Shown here in pieces: positions 21,369-32,900 of a stretch of DNA of 64,000 nt. The notes beneath the pieces were generated by a model. It did not search any database and was not told the origin of the DNA. It saw only the letters and a list, made by a program, of their open reading frames with translations. Numbering within the stretch: position 1 is the first letter of the stretch; each line of letters starts with the position of its first letter. Both the position numbers and the translations under genes were made by a program. Origin of the DNA: Geotrypetes seraphini (lineage: Eukaryota > Chordata > Amphibia > Gymnophiona > Dermophiidae); assembly GCF_902459505.1 (NCBI RefSeq), contig NC_047089.1:23826161-23890160 (forward strand). The letters run 5' to 3'.

Positions 21369-22164
21369 GCCTGGACCCTGTCTTTGGCATCTTTGACTCT
21401 GGTTAAGCCTTGCTCATAACCACCCCATCAGTTCAACTGTGAACCTTGGAAAACAAAAGACTTCATTCTAGTGTAGCAATTTTGTTTCTGGGTTCCATTT
21501 TCAAATCCTCCAATGCAGAAAGCTTCTTCGTAAGTTAGTGGGAGACGGTGATTCAACAAGACTAGAGCCTGTCTTGGTGAGCACTAGGCCAAATGCAGCG
21601 CTGATCGTTTGAACCATGTGGCTTCTAAGAACAGTGTTTGCATTGCCACTCCTAACGGCCTTGATCATTTCAATACTCCCCTGCACAGCTCTCTTTGATT
21701 CTGTCCACCGATGATATGAGCAACATCTTTGGCATCCTTCAAGTCCCTGCTCCAGCTTCAGACTGTTGCAACTCCCAATTCTGGGAGTCATAAAGATCCG
21801 CAAGTACAAAGAAATGCAGTACGAGACCAATACGATGTTGCAGATAAGATACAGAAATATTTTCCATTGAATTGGGAGCCATGGGCTTGATTTTTTTTTT
21901 TTTAAAAAAAGGGTTTCAGACACAGCTTGATAGGTTGCCTATACATTTGGCATCTTATGAACTCCAAAAGTGCTTTAGAAACAACAAAAAGCACGATACC
22001 AAGCATAAGAAAGTAAATATAAAGGGCTGAGTCATATTTGGCATGCCTTGGCTTAGGACTGTTTCATCTCAAGGCATGAACAAAACTCGCTAATTTGGAG
22101 ATACTCTCAAGAATGGATTGGGGAGGACAGGCAAATCCTTTGCTCATCACCCCCACCCCATTCT

Positions 22165-22500
22165 CTCTCATAGTTGCACTATGGTTTATTCAACTTAATA
22201 TACCCCCAATCACGAGAACATTGCAAAGTGGTTTACAAAGAATACAAATTTAACACATAAGATAGGAACAGCAAGTCTAAGAGGAACAAGTTACAAAAGG
22301 CACAGCAGAAGTAAATTTTTTTTAAAAAAACAGGCACGCACTACAAACGACCCGGCTCTTGAATATGGACTGAATTGTATCGGCTTCCAATAGAATACAG
22401 AATGCATTTTAATGTCCCTGGCTTTAAAAGCATTGAAGGATATTTGCCATATAGCTGAAAAGCTATTTACATTGATACCATTTTTGTTTTTTTGTTACTG
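22165..22500 (-). mobile_element. L2-like LINE 3' part (decayed)
   Basis: Contains AAAGTGGTTTACAAAGAATAC, the antisense 3' hallmark of the L2-like family, followed by traces resembling the CMHFNVPGF...-type coding end. Poorly conserved. Confidence 0.45.
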
Positions 22501-22534
22501 GAACAATCCTCTTTAAAGCTGTTACATAAGGTGT

Positions 22535-22790
22535 AAGAACATAAGAATTGCCGCTGCTGGGTCACACCAGAGGTCCATCGTGCCCAGCAGTCGGCTCGTG
22601 CGGCGGCCCTTAGGTCAAAGACCAGTGCCCTATTTGAGTCTAGACTTACTTACGTATGTTCTGTTCCTATAGGAACTTATCCAGCCTTGTCTTGAATCCC
22701 CGAAGGGTGCTTTACCCTAGAAGAGCCTCCAGCTGTCTTCGCTCACAGCTCAGCCTCATGGTGCAAACCAGTCCCATACTAAAGCCTTTA
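22535..22790 (-). mobile_element. CR1-type LINE 3' end
   Basis: GAACATAAGAATTGCCGCTGC, TGGGTCACACCAGAGGTCC, GTGCCCAGCAGTCGGCTCG. Same subfamily as 29490-30030. Confidence 0.8.
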
Positions 22791-22861
22791 CTCAAAAAGA
22801 CGCCAGTCTAATCAGTTACAACCTGTGATCAATCAGACTGAAGGCTACTACCGAGACAAAA

Positions 22862-23116
22862 GATATTTATTTATTCACTTTTCTATACTGTTCTCCCAGG
22901 GGAGCTTGGAATGGTTTCACATGAATTTATTCAGATACTCAAGCATTTTCTTCCCTGTCTGTCCTGGTGGGCTCACAATCTATCTAATGTACCTGGGGCA
23001 ATGAGGGGGGGGGGGGGAGGATTAAGTGACTTGCCCAGGGTCACTAGGAGCAGTGTGGGTTTGAACCCACCACCTCAGGGTGTTGAGGCTGTAGCTTTAA
23101 CCACTGCGCCACTCTA
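22862..23116 (-). mobile_element. tRNA-derived SINE, near full length
   Basis: Read on the minus strand: GTGGCGCAGTGGTTAAAGC (box A-like) and GTGGGTTCAAACCCACACT (box B-like) form a tRNA-type promoter. A MIR-like core CCTGGGCAAGTCACTTAATC follows, and the tail near 22865 gives AATAAATAAATATC. The G run at about 23008-23020 is a polymerase-slippage tract. Copies at 23267-23487 and 25020-25212 share the head and core. Confidence 0.85.
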
Positions 23117-23154
23117 GAAATCAAAATGTAGCAAAAGTGAGCCAAGTCTAGTAC

Positions 23155-23245
23155 AATGAAGCCATTGTGACATCACTGATAAGGCTGGCTCTTAGGCATT
23201 GGTGGAATGAGGCATTATGACATCACAATACCAGCTCTGGTTATC
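23155..23245 (+). repeat. Single monomer of the 105-bp repeat family
   Basis: CTTAGGCATTGGTGGAATGA followed by GGCATTATGACATCACAAT, as in the array at 9113-10020, here as one isolated unit between two SINEs. Confidence 0.75.
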
Positions 23246-23266
23246 AGAGGCTGAAACTTTTCACAC

Positions 23267-23487
23267 TATTCATTTATTCAATTGTCCTACCAGGGGGGGG
23301 GCGCTCAGAACGGTTTACAAGAATTTATTCAGGTACTTGAGCATTTTTCGCCTTCTACCCTGGCAGGATCACAAATCTAAAGTACCTGGGTGGATTAAGT
23401 GAGTTGCCCAGGGTCACAAGGAGCAGCATGGATTTGAACCCACTCCAGGGTGCTGAGACTGTAGCTTTAACCGCTGCACCACACACT
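23267..23487 (-). mobile_element. tRNA-derived SINE, second copy
   Basis: Minus strand GTGGTGCAGCGGTTAAAGC head, GGGTTCAAATCCATG box B-like, CCTGGGCAACTCACTTAATC core, tail at CTGAATAAATTCTTGTAAACC. Same orientation as the copy 150 bp away but more diverged. Confidence 0.8.
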
Positions 23488-23749
23488 GCTAATGCAACCC
23501 GACATGCTATGTACTTCACTGAGAAAAGCCATGTCTAGGGTGCACAAAACCACATGAAAGGGAACACAGATAGGCGAGAGCCCCAAAAGACTCAATCTTA
23601 TACTAAGCTCCTGGATTGTCACACGAGTTCTCATGAAAGAAAATGCAGACGTCATCAGAGCAGCAGTTTTGATACGCCCACAACTGAAGATTCAGCCTCC
23701 AAAGGAAATCTATTACATTACAGTACCATGGAGGGGCAGTGATCTAGAT

Positions 23750-23944
23750 CAGTGGTCCCCAACCCTGTCCTGGGGGACCACCAGGCCAATCGGGTTTTCA
23801 GGATAGTCCTAATGAATATGCATGGAGCGGATTTGCATGCCTGTCACTTCCATTATATGCAAATCTCTCTCATGCATATTCATTAGGGATATCTTGAAAA
23901 CCCGACTGGCTAGGAGTCCCTTAGAACAGGGTTAAGAACCACTG
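23750..23944. mobile_element. hAT hairpin MITE, TSD ATCTAGAT
   Basis: CAGTGGTCCCCAACCCTGTC at the left, GGGTTAAGAACCACTG at the right, perfect duplication ATCTAGAT at 23742-23749 and 23945-23952. Arms carry AATCGGGTTTTCAGGATA and ATGCATATTCATTAGG. Confidence 0.9.
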
Positions 23945-24517
23945 ATCTAGATGGGGCTAGTACCCACAAACATAGACAAATCTCATTTCTATTTGTCTCT
24001 ACAAAAGAAAATATTCTTAAAAGTATTCCAGTCTTAAAAAATTTTTTTTATGGTGTGTGTGTGGGGGGGGGGGGGGGGAAGGGGAGTGCAGAGGAGATAG
24101 CCAGGCATGGCAAAGAAGTTCTCTATTCAGAATTTATTATGAAACCAGCTAGTAACAAATTTAAAAATTAGTACCAAGTAGTGCATTTCTTTTCAAATCT
24201 ACTAGATCCACTCAAGGTGGATTACTCAAGTTTATTATCTGTAGTTCGCCTTTAACAAGGCAGATTAGGTAGAAGACAGTTCAGGCCAACAGGTTCCAAC
24301 AAAATTGTCTTTATTCATATCAGTGCGATGACTGGAATTTTCTAATCAAAACACCTGTAATATCCTGAGTATCCAGACAGCATCTATTTATAATTTCACA
24401 CAAGAGGCAGACAGCTGAAAGGCAGCCCACACGGTGGGGGGCAAATGTTTCTCCTATGCTGTGCTTAACATGAACCATGATGAACAGTTTTGAATGTCAT
24501 TCACGAAAGGCTTAAAG

Positions 24518-24701
24518 CAAGGGTGTCAAAGTCCCTCCTCGAGGGCCGCAATCCAGTCAGGTTTTCCCCAATGAATATGCATGAGATCTATTTGCGTGCA
24601 CTGCTTTCATTTTATGCTAATAGATCTCATGCATATTAATTGGGGAAATCCTGAAAACCCGACTGGATTGCGGCCCTTGAGGAGGGACTTTGACACCCCT
24701 G
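24518..24701. mobile_element. hAT hairpin MITE
   Basis: CAAGGGTGTCAAAGTCCCTC at the left, GGGACTTTGACACCCCTG at the right. Duplication GCTTAAAG (24510-24517) against GCTTAAGG (24702-24709), one mismatch. Confidence 0.85.
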
Positions 24702-25019
24702 GCTTAAGGGAATTCTCAACAGAAATGAAGTTAAAAAAATCGCACATTTTAGGTTGTTTGCTGACTTTTAATTCTGAAAAGGGACTGGAGCCCGAAAGAG
24801 CTTGAACATATCATAAACTTGACCTTACAAGACAAGAAATCCAGGGACAGCCACCGAGAAGGAAGTTCAAAGTGGTCTGCTCTTTATTGCACTAATCTAA
24901 TATGAGGGAGATTCATAAAGTTAACTGCAAATTGAATATTTTGATATACATCATTTGTATCTCTATTTGATTTTTGTTATTTTTCTAGCTTTTGTGTAGA
25001 GCTTTTTTTTTTTTTTTTT

Positions 25020-25212
25020 TTTTACAACCACACACAAAAACAGTTTACCCAAAAGGTACTTAAAGCATTTTTCCTATCTGTCTTGGTGGTCTCACAATCC
25101 ATCTAAAGTACCTGGGGCAGTGGAGAATTAAGTAACTTGCCCAGGGCTACAAAGAACAGCGTGTGGTTTGAACCCACAACCTCAGGGTGGTAGCTCTAAT
25201 CACTGTGCCACC
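25020..25212 (-). mobile_element. tRNA-derived SINE, third copy
   Basis: Minus strand GTGGCACAGTGATTAGAGC head, GTGGGTTCAAACCACACG box B-like, CCTGGGCAAGTTACTTAATT core. An A/T homopolymer at 25003-25022 marks the tail side. Confidence 0.8.
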
Positions 25213-25776
25213 CTTTTTTTCAACACACTTCTCACAAAGCTGCACCTTTTTTTTATTCCTTTGGGGGGGAAAAAAATGTTTTTTGGGTGGTGCCTTTGCC
25301 AAGGAATGCACCACTTTTTTGATCCTGTCATCGCTTCCAAATCTTCATCCTCTGAAAGCATCCTTCGAGGGGGTCCAACCACATGATAGATCAAAGGGAG
25401 CAAGATCAGGGCTGTACGGAAGATGCTGTAAGATACGACGTCTCAATCTCTGAATTGGTATCAAGAGTTGCAGCGGCCGCGGGAGGGTGTGCGCGCTATC
25501 ATGAAGGAGAACCAACGCTTTTAGGCCATCATTTTTTTGCCACGGCGCCCTAGTTTTGGCTTGCTCCCTCCGATCATGGGTTTGGACTCCCGAAGGATTT
25601 GAGGATGACGACGAAGATTTGGAAGTGATGAGGTCAAAGAAGTGGTGCATTCCTGGCCTATGGCACAACCAAAAACATTCCCCCCCCCCCCCCCCCCCCC
25701 CACTGGAATAAAGAAGTTGGTGCCATGGTGTGAGAAGTGTGTTGAAAAAGAGGGCGATGAAGTAGAAAAGTGACAT
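25213..25776. pseudogene. Mariner-type transposase, two pieces head to head
   Basis: Minus strand from about 25530 to 25213: VLLHDSAHT, then ILQHLPYSPDLAPFDLS, DAFRG and VHSLAKAP. These resemble the LLHDNARPH and HPPYSPDLAPxD catalytic motifs of mariner. Plus strand from about 25560 to 25776: DLEVMRSKKWC-like sequence, then GIKKLVPWCEKCVEKEGDEV, the C-terminal end of the same protein. The C-terminal part is thus present in both orientations. A C/G run at 25680-25700 sits inside. Non-functional DNA transposon relic. Confidence 0.7.
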
Positions 25777-26422
25777 ATCGTTTGTATCTCTAACCCCCTC
25801 TTTTACTAAGGCGCGCTTGCCGATTTGGCTTTTTAAAGTGTCCTTGTACGTTTGAGTAGCTTTTGAGCGTTAGAAAGGCTTTTAAAAAAAGTTGTATTTG
25901 ACATCCGTAGCTCTGCCGTTAGAACAGTTAACACTTGCTCCCCAGGTTGGCCAATTGTAAGTCAAAGCAAAAGGTAAAACAGAAAAACTCATTTTATATA
26001 CGTTGCTCAAACTCTTGAGGATTAGAGTAAACTCGATGTATGGCTGTATTTAAAAAAAAAAAATGATAAAGCATTTCAAGATTTTTTTTTTTTTTTTAAG
26101 ATAAAAAATAAGGCACAAAATCCCTTTCATTTTTAAGTCATTGCCTAAAATCCATAACTTAAAAAAGTTGCTGGAGGAAGACAATGCACAACAAAGTCGA
26201 ACAGAAGTTGCCTGCTCAAAAGCATATTGCTAAAAGCTTAAAAATTGCACAGGTATGAAAAATTCAAGGCACTCAATGGATTATTATAAAACGTATTCAC
26301 ATTTTTGTAAGGGAAAATCAGCATAAAATTTTTGGCACGTAATTTGGAAATTATTTCACAATAAACTCCCCCCACCCAAGACCTTATTGCCTAAAACTAA
26401 ACCCGTATTCCACTTTTACTCT
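25777..26422 (-). other. CTSC 3' UTR and downstream flank
   Basis: AT-rich DNA after the CTSC stop codon, with A and T runs at 26048-26100. No unambiguous AATAAA on the minus strand close to the stop, so the UTR end is not called. A Harbinger-like half-end (CTCTTTTACTAAGGCGCGC) lies at 25798-25820. Confidence 0.5.
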
Positions 26423-26925
26423 TTATAGTTTTGGTATAGGGGATGCAGCTACGGCTATACTTTCAACGGCACATTCATCAGTACCTCTGCGGATTCTGAA
26501 GTAACCTGCTTCACCCCAAGCGGTGCCCCAGCTATTTTTTATCAACCAATAGTTTTCATGTGTGTGTGGTTCACTGCCATATCCTACGAGCAGGACAGCG
26601 TGGTTAGTTAACTCAAAGGGGTTGAAGGGGTCCCGCAGACCAGTGCGGTGGTAGATCCCTCCTTTGTAATGCAGGAAGTCGTCGTAAACCTCAAACGCAA
26701 CGGCCAAGGGCCCGTATTTAACCAGTTCGTGCTTCATGAGGGCCTCATTGCAGCCTCCATAAAACCCTCCAACGTAATGGTATTCCGAAGTGTAGTATCG
26801 GTAACAGTCCCTTTTCAGAGTGCATGGAGAATCTGTGCCAAGATATGGGAAGCAATCCTCTTCGACGATGCCAAAGTCTTGAATGTATTTTCCTGCAACA
26901 AGGTAGGGAAATCCTCCTTCACAAC
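26423..26925 (-). CDS. CTSC exon 7 (terminal coding exon)
   Basis: 503 nt, the same length as I recall for human exon 7. Acceptor TCCTCCAG precedes GTTGTGAAGG; the first two bases finish a split Gly codon. Encodes [20 protein letters not shown], then [48 protein letters not shown], the catalytic His in [14 protein letters not shown], catalytic Asn in [13 protein letters not shown] and the C terminus [20 protein letters not shown], ending in a stop at 26423-26425. No disruptions. Confidence 0.97.
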
Positions 26926-29900
26926 CTGGAGGAACAAAGATTCATATATAAGTTTATCCATTTATAAATTGATGTAAAAGCAGTGACACAATCATTTCAA
27001 AAAGCACCGCTTTCCATGATCCATTTTATTCAATTTTATTTATATTCAGATGGAAATGGGTACTGCAATGCAGTTAACTCTGCAAGAACAAAAGAACATC
27101 TATTGAGATACTGATTTGAGAGTCTCTGCTATTAAGACAGCGCTTCTCAATCCCGTCCTGGAAATCGGTTTTCAAAGACCACCACAATGAATGAGAAACA
27201 TATGCATATATAATATGATATATAATAGAGGCGGTGATCCTAAAACTCTGACCCAGTAAGAAGCGGATTCTTAAAACTTACCGTGCCTTTAATGATGGCA
27301 GTGTCAGAGCTTGCTAGAAAGCTGTCTCCCCTCCTCCCAAACAGCAGGAGAGATGCTGATTCTCTCCCGCTGCCACCTCCACCCCACCTGCCTCCGACCC
27401 CTCTCCCCTTTACCTTGAATTAGTTGGCTGACCAAAGGGATACCTACTCCCTGTGGTCAGCTGGCCCACCTCTTCAAAATGGGCCTTCCCCTCCCCGATG
27501 CATCCCTGAGGCTCTGATTGGCCCAGGTTGTCTAAGACCCCTCCCATAGAAAAAGCTTTTAACAACCTGGGCCAATCAGAGCCTTAGCAAAGCATTTTGA
27601 AGAGGCAGGCCAGCTGGCTGCAGGGAGTAGGCATCCCTCCGGTCAGCCAACTAATTCAAGGTAAGGGGGAGAGGGGTCGGAGGGGTGGTTGTTGTTGTGT
27701 GGCGGTAGAGAGTGGGCATCTCTCCTGCTGCTGGGGGGTGTTGTTTGTAGTGGGAGAGTGGGCATCTCTCCCGCTGTTGGGGGGTGTCATCTCTCCCATT
27801 GATGGGGGGGGGGGGGAAGGTGTTGGTTGGCAGCGGGAGAGATTGAAGTCTCTCCTGCTGTTCTTGTGTTTTGGTTTTTTTTTTTTCCTTTTTGTGCACA
27901 TGCCCATCGCTTTGATCAGTGATGGGCACATGCAAATTTAGCGAGTCTTTGCTACTCTCCGCCAACCTCATTTGTATGAGCATTTTTGGGAGAATGACTC
28001 GCTTTTTTAATTCGTTACCAGAACGGCTGAGGTAGCAGCCCATTTTTTAATGCGTTTTTTTAAAGAATCTAGGCCCGAGTCCCTACTATTAACCCAAACC
28101 TTAATATCTGGAGTAAGTCAATCTTGCATTCTCTAGTTTGCAGAACTAAACATACCTTGGGCATACTCGCTACAGGATACAACTTGCTGAGGGCTGAAAA
28201 CAGGTGTCTGAGTATTGTTGGTCCGGATACGAATTCTAGCCTCCAACATACCCATTGTAGCAAAAGAGTAGCAACTTCCACATGATCCTGGATTTAGGGA
28301 AGGGAGAAAAGCAGAGAGAAACAAAATAAATTAATGTACACTAGCATGTATATGTAGTATAATAAAATTACCTGAGTTTGTCCGTCAAGCCCCTTCTCTT
28401 ATACCTTGTTTAAAAGCAGACTGAAAACCCATATTTTGGATATAGCCTTCAATCCTTAACCCTACTCCTCTGCCCTCCAACCCAGCCAGTTGATTAACCG
28501 TTCCCCTTAACTGTATCCATGACATCATGTTTGTCTTTGGGAAGCAGAGCTGAGATTGTGATGTCATAATGCCTCCTTACACCAATAAGAGACAACATCA
28601 TCAGTGATGTCATAATGGCTCGATTGTCCTGTACTCCCCTCTGTCCTCCAACCCAGCCAGCAGATTAACAATTCCCCTTAACTGTATCCATGACATCCTG
28701 TTTGTCTGTCTTGGCTGTTTAGATTGTATGATCTTTCAAGCAGGGACCGTTTTCTTCTTTGTGACTCTGTACAGCGCTGTGTACATCTGGTAACATTACA
28801 GAAATAAATAGTAATAGCAGTATATAAGTAAAAAAAAAAAACACACCTCACACATTCCCTATTATTACTATTTCAAGAGCACTACCAGTCACGAAGGACA
28901 CAGTCCCTGCTCAAAAGAGCTTACAATCTAAACAGACAACAATATAATATAGCTTGGAAATTTGAAAGGGGGGGGGGGTAAACTTTATGCAATTAATAAT
29001 CATGATTGATTGATGTGCAGCCCTAACCAAAAAAAAAAAATTAGCATGCACAGATTGCTTTGGGGTTATGTTGCAGCTTGGTGAGCGAAGACGAATGGAT
29101 TCAAGTCAATATCAAGATATCCTAGAAGCTGATGTCTCCAGTAAAGCAGAAACTGAAGTGGAAGTCCAGATTTCAGCAAGACGGTGATCCAAAACATACC
29201 TCAAAATCAATCATGGACGAAAGCAGTTTTGAATGACCAACCGTGTGGGGAGACTGCAAGCAAGAAGTACTTGCAAAGAGATACGAATATTCGAGCTGGA
29301 AGAGTTCTACAAAAAATTGTGTGGAAAGTAAAAAAAAAAAAAAAAAAAAAAAGACTAGAAAGATTTTTGGCTGGCTACTGGCAATTTTGATGTAACTATT
29401 TCTACCAAAATAACCTATCATGATCAGATTAGCTCTACTGTTAAAAAATTGCTTCTTTAAATTAAAAATGATAAGATCTCTAGCAAAAGTACATAAGAAC
29501 ATAGGAATTGCCGCTGCTGGGTCAGACCCGTGGACCATCGTGCCCAGCAGTCTGCTCACACAGCGGCCCTTAGGTCAAAGGCTAGTGTCCTAACTGAGTC
29601 CAGCCTCACCTGCATACATTCCGGTTCAGCAGGAATTTGTCTAACTTTGTCTTGAATCCCTGGAGGGTGTTTTCCCCTACAACAGACTCCGGAAGAGCGT
29701 TCCAGTTTTCTACCACTCTCTGGGTGAAGAAGAACTTCCTTACGTTTGTACGGCATCCATCCCCTTTTAACTTTAGACAGTGCCCTCTCGTTCTCCCTGC
29801 CTTGGAGAAGGTGAACAACCTGTCTTTATCTACTAAGTCTATTCCCTTCATTATCTTGAATGTTTCGATCATGTCCCCTCTCAGTCTCCTCTTTTCAAGG

Positions 29901-32900
29901 GAGAAGAGGGCCAGTTTCTCTAATCTCTCTCACTGTACAGCAACTCCTCCAGCCCCTTAATCATTTTAGTCGCTCTTCTCTGGACCCTTTTGAGTAGTAC
30001 CGTGTCCTTCGTCAAGTACAGGACTCAGCATCCCATAATGTGTTAATATACTCTCTGATGCTTTATACAATAGTTTGCCTCAAAAGGAAATACGACGTTT
30101 ACAAATTATTCAGAGCACAGCAATAAAAATTATTACCAATTCAAAACAGTTTGATCATGTCACACCCCTTCTAAAAAGTGCCCATTGGCTACCAATTCCA
30201 CACAGGATAACTTATAAATTAGCACTCTTGACATTTAAAATCCGGCAAACTCAACAACCTATCTTCCTTGACAGACTGCTATTGCCCTATGCTCCTTCAC
30301 GAACACTTAGATCAGTAGAACGGACGGCCACCAGGATGATCTCGGGGCTCAAGGGTCTCTCGTACGAAGAGAGACTGAACAAATTGCAGCTCTATACTCT
30401 CGAGGAACGTAGGGAGAGGGGAGACATGATCAAAACATTTAAGTACCTCACGGGACGTGTCGAAGTGGAAGATGGTATTTTCTTTCTCAAGGGACCCTCG
30501 GCCACAAGAGGGCACCTGCTCAAACTCAGGGGCGGAAAATTTCATGGCGACACCAGAAAGTATTTCTTCACAGAGAGAGTGGTTGATCATTGGAACAAGC
30601 TTCCAGTGCAGATGATCGAGGCAGACAGCGTGCCAGACTTTAAGAATAAATGGGATACCCATGTGGGATCCCTACGAGGGTCAAGATAAGGAACTTGGGT
30701 CATTAGGGCATAGACAGGGGGTGGGTAAGCAGAGTGGGCAGACTTGATGGGCTGTAGCCCTTTTCTGCCGTCATCTTCTATGTTTCTATAATCTTTGACA
30801 ATTCCATCGTTGAAAATTATAAATATGAGAACAGAGATTTTTCTCTATAATAACTCCACAAATTTGGAATCGACTTCCGTTTTTCATAAGGGAAGAAAGA
30901 CAATTAGATAAATTTAAAACTGCTCTTAAAGCATTTCTATTTAACGATGCTTTTTAGCAATAGGGGCTCCTTTTACTAAGCTGCGTTAGGGCATTAACGC
31001 ATGGAATACCGCGCACTACGATGCCACGCACGCTAGACACTAACGCCAGTCTAAAAGATATTTGGAGCATCGAGATAAAGCAGATTTCTGCCACTCCGTG
31101 GCCACGGATTTGGTCTTGGAGGATGAGACGTACAGCGTCAGCATCTATGAGACAAACTTGGGTTTTTCTGTTACATAGAGTTCTTTGGACCCCAGTTCGT
31201 TTGCAGAAGTTAGACAATTCTAAAATCTAATAGATGCTGGCACTGTTAACTTGAAATAGGGACACTGGATCATTTGTTTTATTGTCCTTTTGGAAATCAA
31301 TATGGGGACAAATGAATTTGATTTTGGAGTCTTCGATTCCGTTATCTTATGAGGTGGTTATCTGTGGTACATTGTTGTCACCTAAACCTCCCTTAGACAG
31401 ATATAAAAGTAGACTATTTACCCTAATGACTGGGATAGTCATGCAAATGGTTACTAAAAACTGGAAAAATTGGGATAGACTTAGGGCTCCTTTCACTAAG
31501 GCGCGCTAGCGGTTTTTAGCGCGCGCTCAGAGCCGGATTTAGATGAAAAGAGGCCCTAGGCTATTCCACTTCTGAGGCCCTTTCACCTCCCATTTTTAAG
31601 TTTGTAAATTACATGAGAGATAATAAAATACATCATTACTGTGATATATATCAATATGTTAAATGAAACATGTTGTTATTGGTACTAACCTTTATAAAAA
31701 AATGTGGCACGGATAATAAATAAAAAAAAGTCGAGAACACTTTTTGGACATTTATTCTCAGCACCATATATAGTACTTGTAACAATAACTAATCAAACAC
31801 AACACACAACATTGCCCCCAGTGCATCCTTCCTCACTCTCCCCCCCTCCGATGCCCGCCTGCCTCCCATCCCCCTTCCATTGAACACCCCTCCATGCCAT
31901 CCTGCCTTCCTTAAACCCCCCCACCCCTCCCCTCCGATGCCAGCCAGCCTGCCTGCCTCCCATCCCCCTTCCACTGAAACACCCCCCCCCCGATGCCAGT
32001 TTGGGCCGCCCTGTCCTGACGGATCCACGTTTTGTCTCTCTCCCCGCGGGGCTGGGCTTTGCCCAGCTGTTTCCGGACTGACGTCTTTCCCTCTCCGATC
32101 CTCCTCCCAGGGCGAGAAAAAGGGAGAAGCCGAGTCGGCGCCCAGTTGCGGCCGGAGCCGGTTCCAATCCCGAAGCGTAGAATTTCTCCTTATTTTCGGT
32201 TCACTGTTTTTAGAATAGTGTAATTTTAATTTTGCTAACAATTTGAATGTAGGCCCCTCTTGATCTTGAGGCCCTAGGCTGAAGCCTAGTTAGCCTATAG
32301 GAAAATCCGGCCCTGCGCGCGCTACAATACTGCATGCGCTAATTTTAGTGCGCACTAAAAACGCTAGCGCAACCTGGTACAAGGAGCCCTTTTGGTGGAA
32401 TTCTTTATGTTTATGCTATAAATATGAAAAAATGAATGCAGAAATTTCATGTAATAATGAGATATTTAAATTAACATGGGGTCCACTGACAAATTTTGCT
32501 AACACTGATTAGCTGGATTATCCTATTCGATTTGCGCATCCAGGGAGAGTGGTTGGGGGGGGGAGGGTATTATATTTTATTGTATTAATTGACCAAATGA
32601 AAGAGTTTGGGTTCTTGAATAGGAGGGGGGGATGTTTTGTAGTATTTCTTTGAACGATTGAAAGTGCTGTCTGGAAGTCAACTGTATGTATAATTCAATG
32701 CACTATTTTCGTACGGAAAATTAATAAAGATTTATAAATAAAAGGAATACTGTGTGTAATTCTGGTCGCTGCCATCTCAGAAAAGATATAGCGGAATTAG
32801 AAAAGGTACAGAAACTGGAACTGTTATGACAGACTTAACTACAAAAGTGTGTGTAATACATATAAATATGAAAGAATGAATGCTTGGGTCTTAGCAATAC

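Larger units (their letters stand above)
20715..21760 (-). pseudogene. Perilipin-2-like processed pseudogene
   Basis: The minus strand holds a degraded, intronless perilipin sequence. About 21590-21735 reads TESKRAVQGSIEMIKAVRSG then NANTVLRSHMVQTISAAF, matching the region before the LPLTEEEL block of PLIN2. About 21380-21430 reads LTRVKDAKDRVQAALF. From about 21080 to 20715 comes LPQNIQDQVKIMAKNMYWSS, then DMSEQLLSTSKGQLKKTKQH and LDEVMDYLGNT, close to PLIN2 VPQNIQDQ...LLTSSKGQL...VMDYL. Perilipins coat lipid droplets. Segments from several exons of the parent gene are contiguous here, with stops and frame shifts, an apparent internal deletion before PQNIQDQ and two hAT insertions. A retrocopy is the best reading; a decayed paralogue is less likely. 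Confidence 0.75.
31061..32745 (+). mobile_element. L1-clade LINE 3' part, interrupted by a MITE that holds a hAT
   Basis: 31065-31484 encodes [37 protein letters not shown], then [15 protein letters not shown] and NWKNWDRL. After the insertion (31485-32393) it resumes with [18 protein letters not shown]-like sequence, the 3' UTR, a G-rich tract at 32545-32568 and AATAAAGATTTATAAATAAA at the end. Frame shifts are present. The resumed reading frame makes the insertion order certain. Confidence 0.8.

Noticed and set aside
22862-23487. tRNA genes
   Set aside because: Box A/B-like sequences belong to tRNA-derived SINEs with MIR-like cores and AATAAA tails; no complete cloverleaf.
26648-26977. Plus-strand 109-residue frame
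   Set aside because: Antisense shadow of CTSC exon 7.
31789-32241. GC-rich frames of 110-150 residues on both strands
   Set aside because: Contained in the core of a hAT element; low complexity, no domain.
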